Source of the DNA: Apostichopus japonicus
Taxonomy: Eukaryota > Echinodermata > Holothuroidea > Aspidochirotida > Stichopodidae
Reading direction: 5' to 3'
Assembly: GCF_037975245.1 (NCBI RefSeq)
Contig: NC_092568.1
Span: 33,078,501 to 33,142,500 of the forward strand
DNA: 64,000 nt
Shown in pieces: positions 33,449 to 46,078 of this stretch; position 1 is the stretch's first letter, and the number at the start of each line of letters is the position of its first letter. Under the pieces are notes generated by a model. The model worked only from the letters and a program-made list of their open reading frames with translations. It did no database searches and was not told where the DNA came from. Both the position numbers and the translations under genes were made by a program.

Positions 33449-36400
33449 TCATAACACTGCTGGAATAGCTTTGAGGGCGTAGGTCATTGCATCCTCCCCC
33501 ATCCAACTACCGTTGAATGTATCCTCCTCACAAATGGACATAAATATCCTCAGCAGCGTCTCCCCATTAACATCTCCGGAGCGGGTCTTCTTCGATAAAC
33601 CCATCTCTGTAACGATATGAGAGCACCCAGGGGCCCACTTTCTACATGACAAAGAGAACAAAAAAATACATATAAACTAAATACTAAAGAAATAAAAACT
33701 GGTCTTGCAATACACAGTTAGAAATGACTATGATAGAGAGGAATGCGTGTGCAGGTATTTTGCTCAACACCTTGTAAAATTGCTGAAATTTCTGAAAATT
33801 TGCAAATATTTTCTAGCTTTACCCAGCAACTTTGAAAGGCACCTCAATAACACAACTGTTGAAACTTCTATTTTGAATAAACTGTAGAAATTTTGGAAAA
33901 ACAGGGTGTTTGAGGGTGGTGAATATTAGCCAACAAAGTCAGTTGTGTGTGTCGGTGGGGCGGGGGGGAGGGTACCTTTTTTCCCTTCAGCCATTCCTTT
34001 TAATTAATTTAAATTCCGTTAATTCTTTTTCTCTCTAAATCTAATAAAGATCTTCTTTACACATTTTTTCAAACAAATTTGTAATTTATTCTCTCATTCA
34101 ACTCTTTTTACATTTAAACAGAGGTTATCAAGACTAGTGATTACCAGAAACAAAAACTTCAAGTAATATTAAGGACATATCGAATATTTCAACCCTCCAT
34201 CAAAACACTTTCCCTAACAGGCTGCTACTAATACTTTCAATAAATTCCACTCTCAGTAGGTTTTAAGAAATCTAAAACCGACAGTTTAAGAATAAGGAGA
34301 TATATTTAGATGCAAAAACCTCCCATATTGGCAAATCAATTCCCTTTGCCTCAATCTCACTTCTGCGAATTCAAATTTCTTGGAATTAGCTAAATATGTC
34401 AACGGGTAAGTTATCAATGAAACTAAAACAAAAGCCTCTAGCCAGACAATAAAATCCTGGGAATTCCCTTTCACTTTCCCGTTACAGTTTAACAGCAGTT
34501 CAATTTCTGACATGTTTGGTCGCATATTTTTTTGGCATTGTTTATCCAGAGAAAGTTTGCCTGTGTTCATTTTGCTTTATACAGAAAAAAAGGCAAGGTT
34601 GTCTTAACGTTTTGTGAGATTTGACACCTCCAGATGACATGATATCGCTCTCTCAGGCTTTTTCTGGGTGAGGACAGGATTTCACATGAATTTGTCCCCA
34701 TGGGGTATCAGGAGAGAAGTTATTAAGAAATGTAATAATATCAACTATCAATGGGACATCAAGAGTACATGGGGCCATATGCGTAGGAGGCAGGGGGCTG
34801 GGGGGGGGTCTGCTCCTACGCCAAATGCATGGGGCCCATCTAGTTTGCTGACTGCACATTTCATATCAATTATAACCTCTTTGTTGGCCTACTGCCGGCG
34901 AACATCTTTAACAAATGGGTCATCATTTCTTCCAAGTTCTAGTGTTTGTCACCAGGCCCCCACGAGGGTGGGGTGTGGGCCCTGGTGCTACCACAACTGG
35001 ATTCAATCCTCCTAAGAAATGCTATTACTCTGACATTTTTATTTTCAAACTATTCTCAATCACATGCAAAGAGAAAATCATAAAATGTCTCTCATTTAAA
35101 TTTTCAGTTTATTAGAGTAGTTCAAGGAAGATTGATCACTCAGGCTAATTGTGAAATGATTGTCATGGGAATTTACACTAGAAAAATATCAAAACCTCAC
35201 CAAAAAGACTGCTTTACCATGATATATTATAAATTACATGTTCCTTTGTTGCATATCGATATTGTGTTCCAAACTGTAATCTTCAGACCAAAGCAGAGTC
35301 TCATTTAAAAGGAGCTATTCTATAGTTGTGAATATTCTTGACAAGTTCAAAACTTTTGCATATGGTGTAAACTTATGGTGGTATGCTTCATGAGCTCGGA
35401 AAATGAGCATTTTCATTTAAATTAGTTTACAGCAAATTTGATGATCGGTAGACATATCTCACTTGTGCTGACATATTCCAACTTTTATAGCTTTTGGGGT
35501 TACCATTATCATGGCGCCATACAGAAATATAGCTGGATAACTTTTGACCTTTGGCCTTCACTTGTTGCACATTAGATGATCATACAAAAGACTATTCTTT
35601 TGACAGAATCTGCAATGAGGGCTGCCGAGAATATAATGTATGGAGAATCTGAATATGTAAGGAATATAAACAAATATAAGGAGGAATATGAGAAATACCA
35701 AAAATATAAAGTGTGGAAAATCTCAGAAAGGAAAGGCTTTAACAAAGCAAATGTACCACTTACACAAAGAAATATGGCAAAGAATGAAACAGAAAAAGAG
35801 GCAGATGGAGAGAAAGAGGGGAGAGAGAGGGAGAGGAGAGAGAGTTAACCAGAGATACATAAAATATTGGAATCAAGACCATGCCTTCCTCACTTCAGTT
35901 CTGTACTTACTCAATTATCTCCGTTAATTTTGCGCTTCTCTTCGATAAAGACTGACGCATGAAGTAGACAAAGACAAAGGCCTGTTGTTGTGAGAGTTTG
36001 TGTCTCAAGAAGAGGTCTTGCTTGGGTGTCATCTGGGTCAAATAGAGATAAGCAGGATCCTGGAAGAGAGAATCATGTGTTTGTTTATTTCAGACTGCTA
36101 GATATGTAAAAAGATAAGTGCTTTTGTAAGTTACTTCGTGTTTATCAATTTGTATGTTAATTTTACACTTAATACAAAAAACACTTTAACATTGCTGTAA
36201 GTAAATTTGTGGAGTTTGCGGGCTATACGTAAATTGAGTTTGAGTTTATTTCCCCAATATGAATAGTACATTGCTTTACATTTCTTAACCCATGAAGGTG
36301 GAGGAGGACTGAAGAAGCGAACATTTCTTTTTAATAGTAGTCCAACTTGAATAAGGCAAGAAATAGCTAGAAAACAACAACAGCTTGCTATTATGCAGAA

Positions 36401-39400
36401 TGCCATGAAACTCATGATTACAGAGTGACTTTTCCTACTTGATGCATTACAAAACATGTGATTCCTAGAGTAGTGGTAACTGTTGCAAAATATGTGATTA
36501 CAAAAGTAGAGTTAGAGATAAAAACTATGTGTTTACAATAGTTACAAAATATGTGATTACTTGAAGTAAAGTTAGAGTTACATATTATCTGTTTACCATT
36601 ATAGAGTCACTGCTGCAGAATGTGTGATTACTTCAGTAGAGTTATAATTTACAAAATAGGTTCTTACCGTAGAGTTAGAGCTCCTAACTGTTGATGGGGA
36701 GGAAAATGAACTTAACGGCTCCTGCAAGAAACAAAAAGAAAATCTGCTCATATTTTATGATTACTTCTCTGAGAGTCTGGCTTTATACCATCTGCAGTAA
36801 CACATTTACTAGAAACTTATCTTCATTTATGACATGTGGGCATAAAGATTTAAGTGTCACTTAAATCGTTGGCAATATGTAAGTGAAATGTGAAGTTGAG
36901 CAAATTTAAATTGTTGTAGGTTTTTATATCCCGGGGAAACTGATATCAACTTGGGTGACTTTTGTTCTAGCAGAGAAACTTGTTAGCTTAGTTTAAGCAC
37001 CGCCAAAGGATAAAAAGCCTTGTAGTGGCTTGTTTCAATCGCATAGTTGTGTTTACTCCTACTCGCCCTCATGAGTCCATATTCGTATGCTAGCATAGTT
37101 GTTTACTCGTAATCACGAGTCAGTACTTGTATGCTAGCATAGTTGTTTACTCATAATCACAAGTCAGTACTTGTATGCTTGCATAGTTGTTTACAAGTAC
37201 TCATGAGTCAGTACTCGTATGCTAGCAGTTGTGCATACTCTTACTTATGAGTCAGTACTTGTATTCTAGCATAGTTGTGTTGACTGGTACTCATGAGTCC
37301 GTACTCATATTCTAGCATAGTTTTGTCACGAGTCAGTACTCGTATTCTAGCATAGTTGTGTTTACTGGTACTCATGAGTCAGTACTTGTATATGCTAGCA
37401 TAGTTGTGTTGACTGGTACTCATGAGTCCGTACTCATATTCTAGCATAGTTTTGTCACGAGTCAGTACTCGTATTCTAGCATAGTTGTGTTTACTGGTAC
37501 TCATGAGTCCGTGCTCATATTCTAGCATAATTTTGTTTACTCTTACTCATGAGTCAGTACTCCGATGATAGCATAGTTGTGTTTACTCGTACTCGCCCTC
37601 ATGGGTTCGCACTCCTACTCTGGCAATCTACTAGTGTATAGATGAGGCACAGTATTTGCATTCAAATACAAGTACAATGTACTCGCAACTCATAACAAGT
37701 GCAACTCTATTTGTACTGGTACTCATGATGTTACCCTTGTACCACACCGCACGTCTGTACCACGCTGCACCATGCTTTCACAGTTGATATAAATGATTTC
37801 ATTTCAGCATTAAATGAATTTGTCACTGACTTCTTTAGCCGAAAGGGTGTGGTTTTTATCAAGCTGGTTCATTTCTGTGTATGTAACACTGCTCAAGGAA
37901 ACTCAAGGGATTTTGATTGGTAATATTACAATCAACAAAATTATTGCTTCTTCATAAAAAAAAATCTGACAACAACAACAAAAACAACAACACGAGACTG
38001 GGCACTTGCAGACTCACTTTCCCTCGATTAAACAAAATTTAAAAATATTAAAATTCAATATGGCAAGCTATCTTCAGCTGCTGTTATGAAGTTATGAATA
38101 TATACGGATGGTTTATACCTTATGTAACAATTTGATGTCAAAACCCAGTTGATAAAATGCGGAAAGAGCTCTGTATTTAAAGTAAGATCCAGGTGGCTGT
38201 GTTAACGTCTGCAAAACAGAGAGAACCAAAATAGTCACATTTTTGGCAATAAATTTAACAAGTGCATGCCATTTTGTTTTCTCACAAAAGGCACCATTGT
38301 CAACATATATGTGTAGAATGTATGTGAAGTTTTAGAATGACTTTGAACTGGATCCATATATTCAAAAACAATCAAAGGAATATACTGACTACATAGTAAC
38401 ATTAACAATAATGAGTGGACATTTTGCAAACGTTAAGGGATACAAAGATTTCAAGTATTCTACTCTTACAAAAACTGATCAACGGATTAAGTTATTTTAA
38501 ATCTCCAAACTTTTACTGGGGCATAAATTGCTATGGGCTGGGTCATTGAAATAAGAGGTGCACTTGATGCCTGGGACTAGTACCTACAGTAATGTGACCT
38601 AGCCTATCATTCCTGAGATCAAGAGGAAATTGGTGCCTTGGACATGTTCACCTGTTGGACCCAGCAGTTCAACGAGGCCAACTTGCCCATGTGTCTCAGA
38701 TACCTTCAAAGGGCCTTTAATCTCTACTAGCATCTCCTAATGCATCACACATAACAAACAAGAGCATCAATGACGCAGTATCTCAATACTGGAAGTTCTA
38801 ATTTCGAATCCTAGTTTCATATCTTTGCTCTGTCTCTACAATAATCAATATCAATATATATAATATTTTTGGTCATATAGTTTGACGTCAATGACAACAG
38901 TCAAATAAGAAGAGGCGAACAACTCGACCATATTCTTGATGCCCGCCTTGAGAAAGCTAGGCCTATCGACCTACTGTACGTTACTGTAGACTGTAGTGGT
39001 GACTACCATCAAAACTGTGTACACTTCCAAGTATCAAAACAACCCACGTTTTTCCATCTCAATAATTTTGACATGAAGATTTCGTGGATGTATGACTTGG
39101 AATAAATAGATTACAAGTAGATTACAAGTTTTTAATTGAAAGTGATGGGTGGCCTCCTCCCCTAATAGCCACCCCAGTTCCTCTCCATTTTAGTATTTTC
39201 TTTGAATTCTTTGTATATTTGATGTCAAACATCACAGGTTCAAAATAAAGCTAAACATACTTCTTATAACCTTATAGTTATACATCTTATATCCTTATAA
39301 ATAAAACATAACCTTATCCAATTTTTATAGTCTTATAAAAGTTGTGATGCTATGGCCGGCTCCTCCTTTATACATACTCCAGTGAAAATTAAATGTGACA

Positions 39401-42400
39401 GATTATAATTTTTGTTTTTAATTCTTTTTTTTGGGGGGGGGGGGTTAAAGAAATATACCAAACAAGCTGTTAATTCATAATGATGCTTCATTCTAGAAAT
39501 GCACAGTATACACTCTATTCCAAATGAACAGTTGTTGTATTATCCCATTAACATTAAATTAAATTTATGGAGTCACAGTTAATATATAAGTTGGAAACAA
39601 CTTAAAATTAAAACACACTGTAAGGCAATCAAACAAACTTACTGTACCCTGGCCCAAAACTGCCTGAACACCACCAGTACAATGCTAATGTGGCTATTAC
39701 TAAATGAAGGCCTAATATAGGATGCACTAGGCCTAGCCTAAACTTGTAGCCTTCAGGCTTCAGCAGCACAACAATGTGTATACGTAATTATACAAAAATA
39801 CCTGATGGGCAATCAAACAAACTTATCATGACTCTTGCTCTGAAAAACTACCTGAACACCAGTACAATTCTTAAATTGATATTACAAAAACCATGGAGCT
39901 ATAAACAGACAAAGTCCTAATATCAATTAAATGCAGTACAACAATGTGTATATGGAATTAGTGTGCAATACACTACCAGTACCAGCAGCGTATCTCACAA
40001 CAGTACAGAAAATTGGTCGCGAGGGTGGCCATTTTCGTATATCTAACATGTAGCTGCCATGAGACATAGCCAATCTGCTACAAACCAGACTTGGAGGCGG
40101 GGCTTGAGTCATAGCCAATCTGCTACAAACCAGACTTGGAGGCGGGGCTTAATCATCAAAAACAAGGAAACAAACAAGTTTTGGAGCGTGTGCAAAAATG
40201 GCTTGTTTCAACTGTTTTTCAGGGTGATTTGGCCAAATTTGGACATAAATCGGTGAAAAAGTCATAGAATGAGATACAATTCTGGAATAAAAAATAGTAA
40301 CTTTTGTTGGCCTATATGATATATGCTTGCTCTGGAAATTCCAGAGAAAAAGAACTTTGTATGAAGACGCTAAAAAATGTTTAAGAGAAGAGAGAGTCCC
40401 ACTTACTGTTACAATATCTCTATACATGTAATGTATTGAGATAAAAATCTGAATTTGTAAATAATGTTTATGCACCATTCCAAACAACAGTGCCTGTTTC
40501 CAGATGCCTTCCTTTTTTGGTTTGGCCAAATTCCAAAAAATGAGAGATATCGTTTTTATTACCTCGTAACAATTCTCGCTGAGGAAAAAGTTGAACTGAG
40601 CTCTTCCATAGCTATAGATAGATAATCTCTCCAACATAAGACTGGCAAAGAGATAAGCCTGTGTCTTCTCCTTCCGATGAGGAAAACATCCAATTACCTT
40701 AATTGGAACATCTGCAACAGAAGTACAAAATAGTATCAAATATCACATATGACAATATTTCACTATCCTCTCTTGGTATTCAAAGAAAAACTCTACGGGA
40801 GAATTCGATTATCCTTTAAGTTGTTGATGATGGATCATGTGGATGATAAAACATCCTTATTTATTTTTGCTGAAGGCACAGGATTTAGTTCTTTATTGCA
40901 AAAACTTTTCATGTACAACTATAAACTTTACACTGTTTTAATGTGATTTTGTTAATTAATTACTCAAAGGAAAGTGGAGCTAATACCTCATGACTATCAA
41001 GACACAGTGTGAAATGAATGTTACAGACAACACGACATCGAAGGTCATCAGGTTTGTTTTAGTAATTTAGCAAGCTAAAATTTGTTTCAGTGTTTTCTTC
41101 AAAAGTACTCTGCCAAAGGTTCTGGCTCTTCAACTGATTCCCGGACATAGAGGATGATTCACTTCGACAAGCAAATGCCCAAGAGGGTGTCCCTTTAAAA
41201 ATTGTTCGTTCAATTTTTAAAATTAGTGACCAAAATTTGACTTTCTAGCTTGTTTGAGACAATACTAAAGGACAATTACTGTTTGTACACAGACGGAATT
41301 TGCCAAGGGAGGGGCGAAGCCTGTAGGTAAACTATCTAAGCGTAGCGCCACCATGGGTTTGCATGAGGCGTATAAGAAAATTTTGAACTCTGGAAATGGC
41401 ACTTCCCAGGATCATGGATTGGCGCGAAGTGTACAAGAAAATTTTGGCCGAAAATTCCTCCCAGATCGCTGGAAATAACACTTCCCAGGCCTTGTAAGTT
41501 GCATCTATGCATTTTCTTATTTAAACTACTGGCGATATCATATTAAAAAAAAAAAAAAAAAATGCTCAAGAGGGGGGCGGTTGCCCCCTTTGCCCCCCCC
41601 CTTGGCTACGCGCCTGTTTGTAAATGCTCTTAAGAAAAAAATAACACAGTCTCAGGAGTATTACCTGATTCCCAGCTGACAGGAGAAATATCCTGAAACA
41701 GTTCCTTGATTCTGATAACAGGCCGTGCATACGGTGTGTCGCCATGGTACTGCATTTTATAAAAGTCGGCGTGTAGTGCCTGCAGGAGTCGGCCGTCTGA
41801 ATCGTTCTGCAGTTCCTTCAGTCGAGGTAGAAACTCGCTATTCCTTTCAATACTGATAAGCCTCTGAGCACCTGCATTCAACAGTTCTTTAGAGAGAATA
41901 CCAGGACCTAAACGAAAAGAATAAGCGAAAAGAGGTATCTGTGACATATTCAACACAGGGAAACTTTTAAAATGTTTATTAAGTCGTTCCAAACAAATAC
42001 AGTGAGGGCTAAGGATGAAATTTGAATATTTTCTGAACCCTGAACAACTGAAAGCAATACTACCAGTTTGTAAGTGACAATGAGTCATTGAACATACATG
42101 CATGTCAACATGTAAAGTTAGTCCTTAAAAGAAACAGTGGTAACAATGGTTGAGTGCACAAGAGGGTAAAAAAATAAAAAAAGAACTTGAAAGAGAGTTA
42201 TTGAAGTGTAAATTTAGTTGTGGTTCTGACTACATCAAATAAAGATATTCCTTGGAAAGAGTGAATTGCAAAGTGTTGTACACCGTATGTGTGTTTCCAG
42301 CAGTGAATTGTCACGGCACCGATTAGCGATAGACGCACAGCTCCGAAATGACTCGTGGTGACTAATAGCTTGAGTTGGCTCGAGCAGAAAATTTTGATCT

Positions 42401-43377
42401 ATCTTTCATCAATACGTCTTGGACTTGACTTGCTCACAGTTGACTGGATTTCAGACTCGACTCATGGTCGACTTGTTAAGACGATGTAACTCTATGAATT
42501 TATGACAGTCTGCCCCCGCCCCCCGCCCCCCTCCCCCCTCCCCAGTCTTGGCACAGAGGCGATTGTTTATATCACTGCTTATCCAATTCTTTTTGCAAAA
42601 GAAATGCTATCAGTTCACTTTCAATATTTGTCTTTGAATTAAAATTTTTAACGAAATTTTTTAACAATTGTTACTTTTTATTAAGTAATGAAACTATAAG
42701 GCACAACAACAACCTACTGGTAATATTTGATGACGATAATAATTGATCTTATATTGATAATAATTAATACAGTCCTGTGTGATAATACTATCTCTGAGTA
42801 AAACACTAGATAACTAGATTACATTTTTGTATTCCCTGATAATTTATTCATGCTATACATATTAAAAACATAAAACCAAATTTAAAATTTTTCTCCCAGA
42901 GTGCTTTTTCTTCTCTTAAATCCTCTTTGATACAGGTAGGCTACACATATATCCATGTTCTGAAGCACACAAACGATGTTAACATGATTTACCTGCATTA
43001 CAATCTACCACCAATGCTTTCTCTTTCTCCAAGCTGCCATCGGGCCAAATTTTACTTCTGATCAATTTGGCAAGATCCGGGTTCCAAACATAGCATAATT
43101 TAGGGTTCTGATAGACTTTCTTCTTTTCGGGAGGTATTCTGGTGCTGTATGACTTATGGCACATGGTGGTAACACCTCCAAAAGGAATGGCCTTCTCTCT
43201 CTCGCGGTATCCTCCATGGCCCGTGGAACTACATCCTGTGATGGAAAACCCTCTTGTTGATCTGACCGAGGTAGTGTTCTGTGACTTTTTATAAATGGAT
43301 CGCAAATAGCTATAGGTCACCGTCCGCTCACTGCAAAGTTTGCACCTCGCTGAGAGAAGGTGCACGAGTGGGCTCAT
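33449..43377 (-). CDS. TFB2M: Mitochondrial dimethyladenosine transferase 2 / transcription factor B2
   Basis: Seven minus-strand exons: 42993-43377, 41665-41907, 40563-40711, 38119-38208, 36668-36721, 35911-36059 and 33449-33641. All introns are GT-AG, phases agree, and the total is 420 codons plus stop (human protein about 396). Joining exons 1 and 2 recreates VVDCNAGPGILSKELL, the SAM-binding motif of the KsgA/Dim1 methyltransferase fold. Exon 3 gives DVPIKVIGCFP and exon 4 YQLGFDIKLLH. Exon 6 gives LYLTQMTPKQDLF, the typical TFB2M stretch. The first 60-70 residues are rich in Arg/Ser/Thr and poor in acidic residues, as expected for a mitochondrial import signal. TFB2M melts promoter DNA with POLRMT and TFAM at mitochondrial promoters. 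Exon 7 is the least conserved part. Introns carry several repeats and two small hAT-type elements. Confidence 0.92.
34776..34827. mobile_element. 52-bp hAT-type mini-element with 8-bp target-site duplication
   Basis: Termini CATATGCGTAGGAG and (reverse complement of the right end) CATTTGGCGTAGGAG form imperfect inverted repeats around a G-rich centre. CATGGGGC flanks both sides (34768-34775 and 34828-34835). The ends resemble those of the 1.07-kb element at 55886-56954. It lies in the last intron of TFB2M. Confidence 0.75.
36435..36667. repeat. Degenerate tandem repeat in a TFB2M intron, about 60-bp unit
   Basis: ATGTGATTAC, TAGAGTTAGAG and ACTGTTGCA / AGTTACAAAA elements recur four times up to the border of the 54-nt exon 5. 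Confidence 0.6.
37030..37625. repeat. Minisatellite in a TFB2M intron, about 45-50-bp unit
   Basis: About a dozen units of GCATAGTTGTGTTTACT, then CTCATGAGTCAGTACTCG and TATTCTA. Some neighbouring pairs of units are themselves duplicated as a roughly 100-bp block (compare 37265-37370 with 37405-37500). Confidence 0.85.
40065..40150. repeat. 45-bp direct repeat, two near-identical copies
   Basis: CATAGCCAATCTGCTACAAA ... GAGGCGGGGCTT occurs at 40065 and again at 40110 without interruption. It sits in the TFB2M intron between exons 3 and 4. The GGGCGG-like core and CCAAT motif resemble promoter boxes, but no transcription unit starts here. Confidence 0.85.
41290..41616. mobile_element. hAT-type MITE, GCGGAGCGCCACC family, in a TFB2M intron
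   Basis: Left end CAGACGGAATTTGCCAAGGG. Right end, read in reverse complement, CAGGCGCGTAGCCAAGGGG. Flanks are TTTGTACA (41282-41289) and TTTGTAAA (41617-41624), a target-site duplication with one mismatch. The interior has ACTATCTAAGCGTAGCGCC and GCGTATAAGAAAATTTT as in the elements at 6276 and 56253. Its right end is 48 bases from TFB2M exon 2. Confidence 0.7.
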
Positions 43378-43582
43378 TTCGTAATTCTTATTTATGTGCT
43401 CACTTCATATGAGATGGATTAGGAGAATGGCGAGACTGCCTGTGGTATCTGTAAAAACAAAGGAAATAATGAAAGGGATTTTAGAGGGTGATTTTAGGCA
43501 AAACTTTGGTTTTGATAAATTTGTAGATCAAGACAAAAGCACAACAATTTTGGGTGAGCTAGTAATGTTTCTATAAGCTATT

Positions 43583-43665
43583 GAGATTTTTCAAGATATT
43601 CACTGTTAAAATATACCTAGAACTTTGGAAAAATCCTTTTAAGGCTTCAGAGATGATGACATCTC
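43583..43665 (-). repeat. Fragment of mid-repetitive family M, reverse orientation
   Basis: TTTTCAAGATATTCACTG ... CCTTTTAAGGC matches the reverse complement of the 3' part of family M (compare 22785-22840). Confidence 0.35.
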
Positions 43666-43689
43666 TGCCGTCCTCGCAGGTGGATCACT

Positions 43690-43960
43690 AAATTCTATGG
43701 AGACAGGTGTTTCAGCTCTGCCGCTCCCGAAGTCTGGAACAATTTGCCAACAAACATCCGTAGAACACCTAATCTTATTCAGATTTGCAGATGTACCTTT
43801 TTAGCTGTTTTTAATTTCTTATTATACTTCTTAGCCTGGTTTAACTGTTTATGTTCCTTTCTACTTATTTTTTATTGTACAGTGGTTCCAGATTTCTGGG
43901 CGGCACTATATGTATTACCTATTATTATTATTATCTGCTCCTCGGTGGAGGCCTTAGTGT
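43690..43960 (+). mobile_element. LINE reverse transcriptase C-terminus, decayed
   Basis: Read from about 43700: FSSAAPEVWNNLPTNIRRTP, the usual end of CR1/Jockey-type LINE reverse transcriptase proteins (SAPxLWNxLPxxIR). An ATT-rich short repeat follows at 43919-43935. Only the last part of the element is present. Confidence 0.65.
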
Positions 43961-44079
43961 TAACGTTAATTCATAATCCATTGTTTTAAAACTTCACACT
44001 AACAACAAGAATATCCTTGGATGACATTTAATACTGTTTTTCATTGACAAAATTTGTAACCACCACTTGCAATCATGTC

Positions 44080-44575
44080 AGTCCAGGTTGTACTTCTATT
44101 ACACTTTTAGTGTTTGAGAAATGACCCTATAAACAGCTGAAGTATCACCAAGTAAAGTGACTGGACTATAAAGTCTAATACACAGACCATTAGGTCAGTT
44201 CCTCAAATGCAACACAAAACACATTCGGAAAACCTAAAGAGTTTTATGGCCCCACATGACATGTACTTTACAATGTGTCAGAAAATTGTCAACCTTGGAC
44301 AAATGGTGTTGAATGCCAGTCAAATGAGCTCTGTTGTTACATGAAGTTGAAAGATTGATTTGAGTTATTAGAAAATATAAAACAATGAATTAACATATAC
44401 ATTGATCATCTTCAATTTAGCTTTAAAGGAGTATTCCAGGGATTGAACATATTTCAAAGTGAATTATCTTGAAACCAGAATAACTATAGAACATTATCAC
44501 CACCCAAATTTAAATATTTTACTTGGACTAGATTACACATCAAGACTGCAATCTTGCCTATACTCATCCTTTAAA
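44080..44575 (+). repeat. Mid-repetitive element, family M, copy B
   Basis: Ordered motifs GTCAGTCCAGGTTGT, AGTGACTGGACTATA, TTAGGTCAGTTCCTCAAATG, CATGACATG, GAATTAACAT, TTGATCATC, TAAAGGAGTATTCCAG, AGAATAACTATAGAAC, CTTGCCTATACTCATCCTTTAA. The same order recurs at 48800 and 55525. No ORF, tRNA head or terminal inverted repeat is visible. Confidence 0.65.
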
Positions 44576-45239
44576 TAAAATGAAGAATATCCAAAAATAG
44601 TGACAAGAGTGTGTTAATCAAGCCATCAGAAAATTCACTCTGCATTACTATGAGCAAAAAGTTCTCTAACTTTCACAAATGACCATGAAATCCATTTTTC
44701 TAAAAAGATATAAATGTACCACAAAAACCAAGATACAGCAAAGACAGCTAAAAAGTATTATGGCCTCGTTGAACATACTGTATGAAGATTTAGGTTAGGC
44801 CTCTACAAACCAGAATATGACCACAATTCTTATTGTTTAGTATTATAGGTGTAAAATGATCATGTTGTTTTCACCTGACTTAACATTATTAAACAAAATT
44901 CCAGACCTTTTTAAGTCATCTCATGGAAGCCTATGAAGATTTAAGATGAAAAGGGACCAAAAAAATATTTAGGTGCTTCCTATACCCAGCAATTAATACT
45001 AATCATGTGGAACATTACTGGTGCTAGGAATAAGTGATATGTCAGGACATTGTACTTATCAGTCTGTTTTGAGGTGGTAGGCTTAGAAAAACTGACTTTC
45101 ATCTACGAGTAAAACTCACAATATTGCCATGCACAGTCTCAGGATGGCAGTGTTTCATAATGTAGACAGTTTCTTCATACAGACACTGCCCCGGCCCTTC
45201 ACCAACCATTAAGTAGGCCTAAGTTTTATGGTTATACTG

Positions 45240-45545
45240 ATAGGGCAATTCATGTTTGTGCACCATGACTATGAACCACCCTGCCACTGGCAATTCTTCT
45301 TTTACCCACATTTGATTGTTTTAAGTCCCAACTTATTTTGTTCTTATATGCCCCAATCTTGTTTAATATTATTTTCATCAAGTTATTTTTTCTGATTTTT
45401 TTTTATTCCTTTTAATAATAATGTAGCATATATTTGTTGTAGCCTACTGTATGTTTGAAGAGTTTAATTAACTCCCATGTAAAGTGCTTGGAGATATTCT
45501 TTTATGTAAAGCGAATTATAAATATATATTATAATTATTATTGTT
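45240..45545 (+). mobile_element. CR1/L2-type LINE 3' tail
   Basis: GTAAAGTGCTTGGAGATATT and TATGTAAAGCGAATTATAAA followed by an ATTATT tail is the typical 3' end of L2/CR1-like elements (AAAGCGC... TATATAA, then ATT repeats). No coding part remains. Confidence 0.6.
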
Positions 45546-46078
45546 AATGTTAGGGCCAAGCCTAGGTCCCCCTTTATTCCTGTCTTATTCTATCCTACCA
45601 TGTCTAATTTATACTAACTTAGTATTTACTGCCAGACCTAATACTGCCTGCAGCCTAGGCTATGTCTAGCCTGGTTACACTTACACTGTAGTCGGTAGCC
45701 TAGACCCAAGGTAACTTTTTATGCCTAACTTACGAGTCTTAACCTACCTTATCAACAGATGTCAACTGAATTGTATTCTTGCCAAATCTTTGAACCGTTC
45801 TTAGGCTTATTTGCTTAATTTATATGTTTGTGCATGATTAAGAAACATCACGCAGCATCCAACAGCGCTTGTGTTACATTTCTTGTGTGTTACATCACCG
45901 TGTTGGTCGGTATCTTGTGAGTAATTTTTTATCATGATATATATAAGGTACACTGAGACACTATATTGCGCCCTTTTATAAAACACATTTAAAATATGTA
46001 CCCTAAATGAGTCCATGTGTGATTACCGACAGAAGTAGATTCGCGCAACAATCACTATTAAACTTCATGTGAAACACG
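45546..46078. other. Upstream region of EXOSC5
   Basis: Noncoding. No TATA box or strong initiator stands out. The TFB2M start codon is 2.7 kb away in the opposite orientation. Confidence 0.4.

Noticed and set aside
32909-33468. ORFs of 161-183 codons with DWYVLPHL or HTNQDVVR repeats
   Set aside because: They come from a minisatellite whose units are multiples of three. There is no start context, splice support or family match, and the TFB2M stop lies at its edge.
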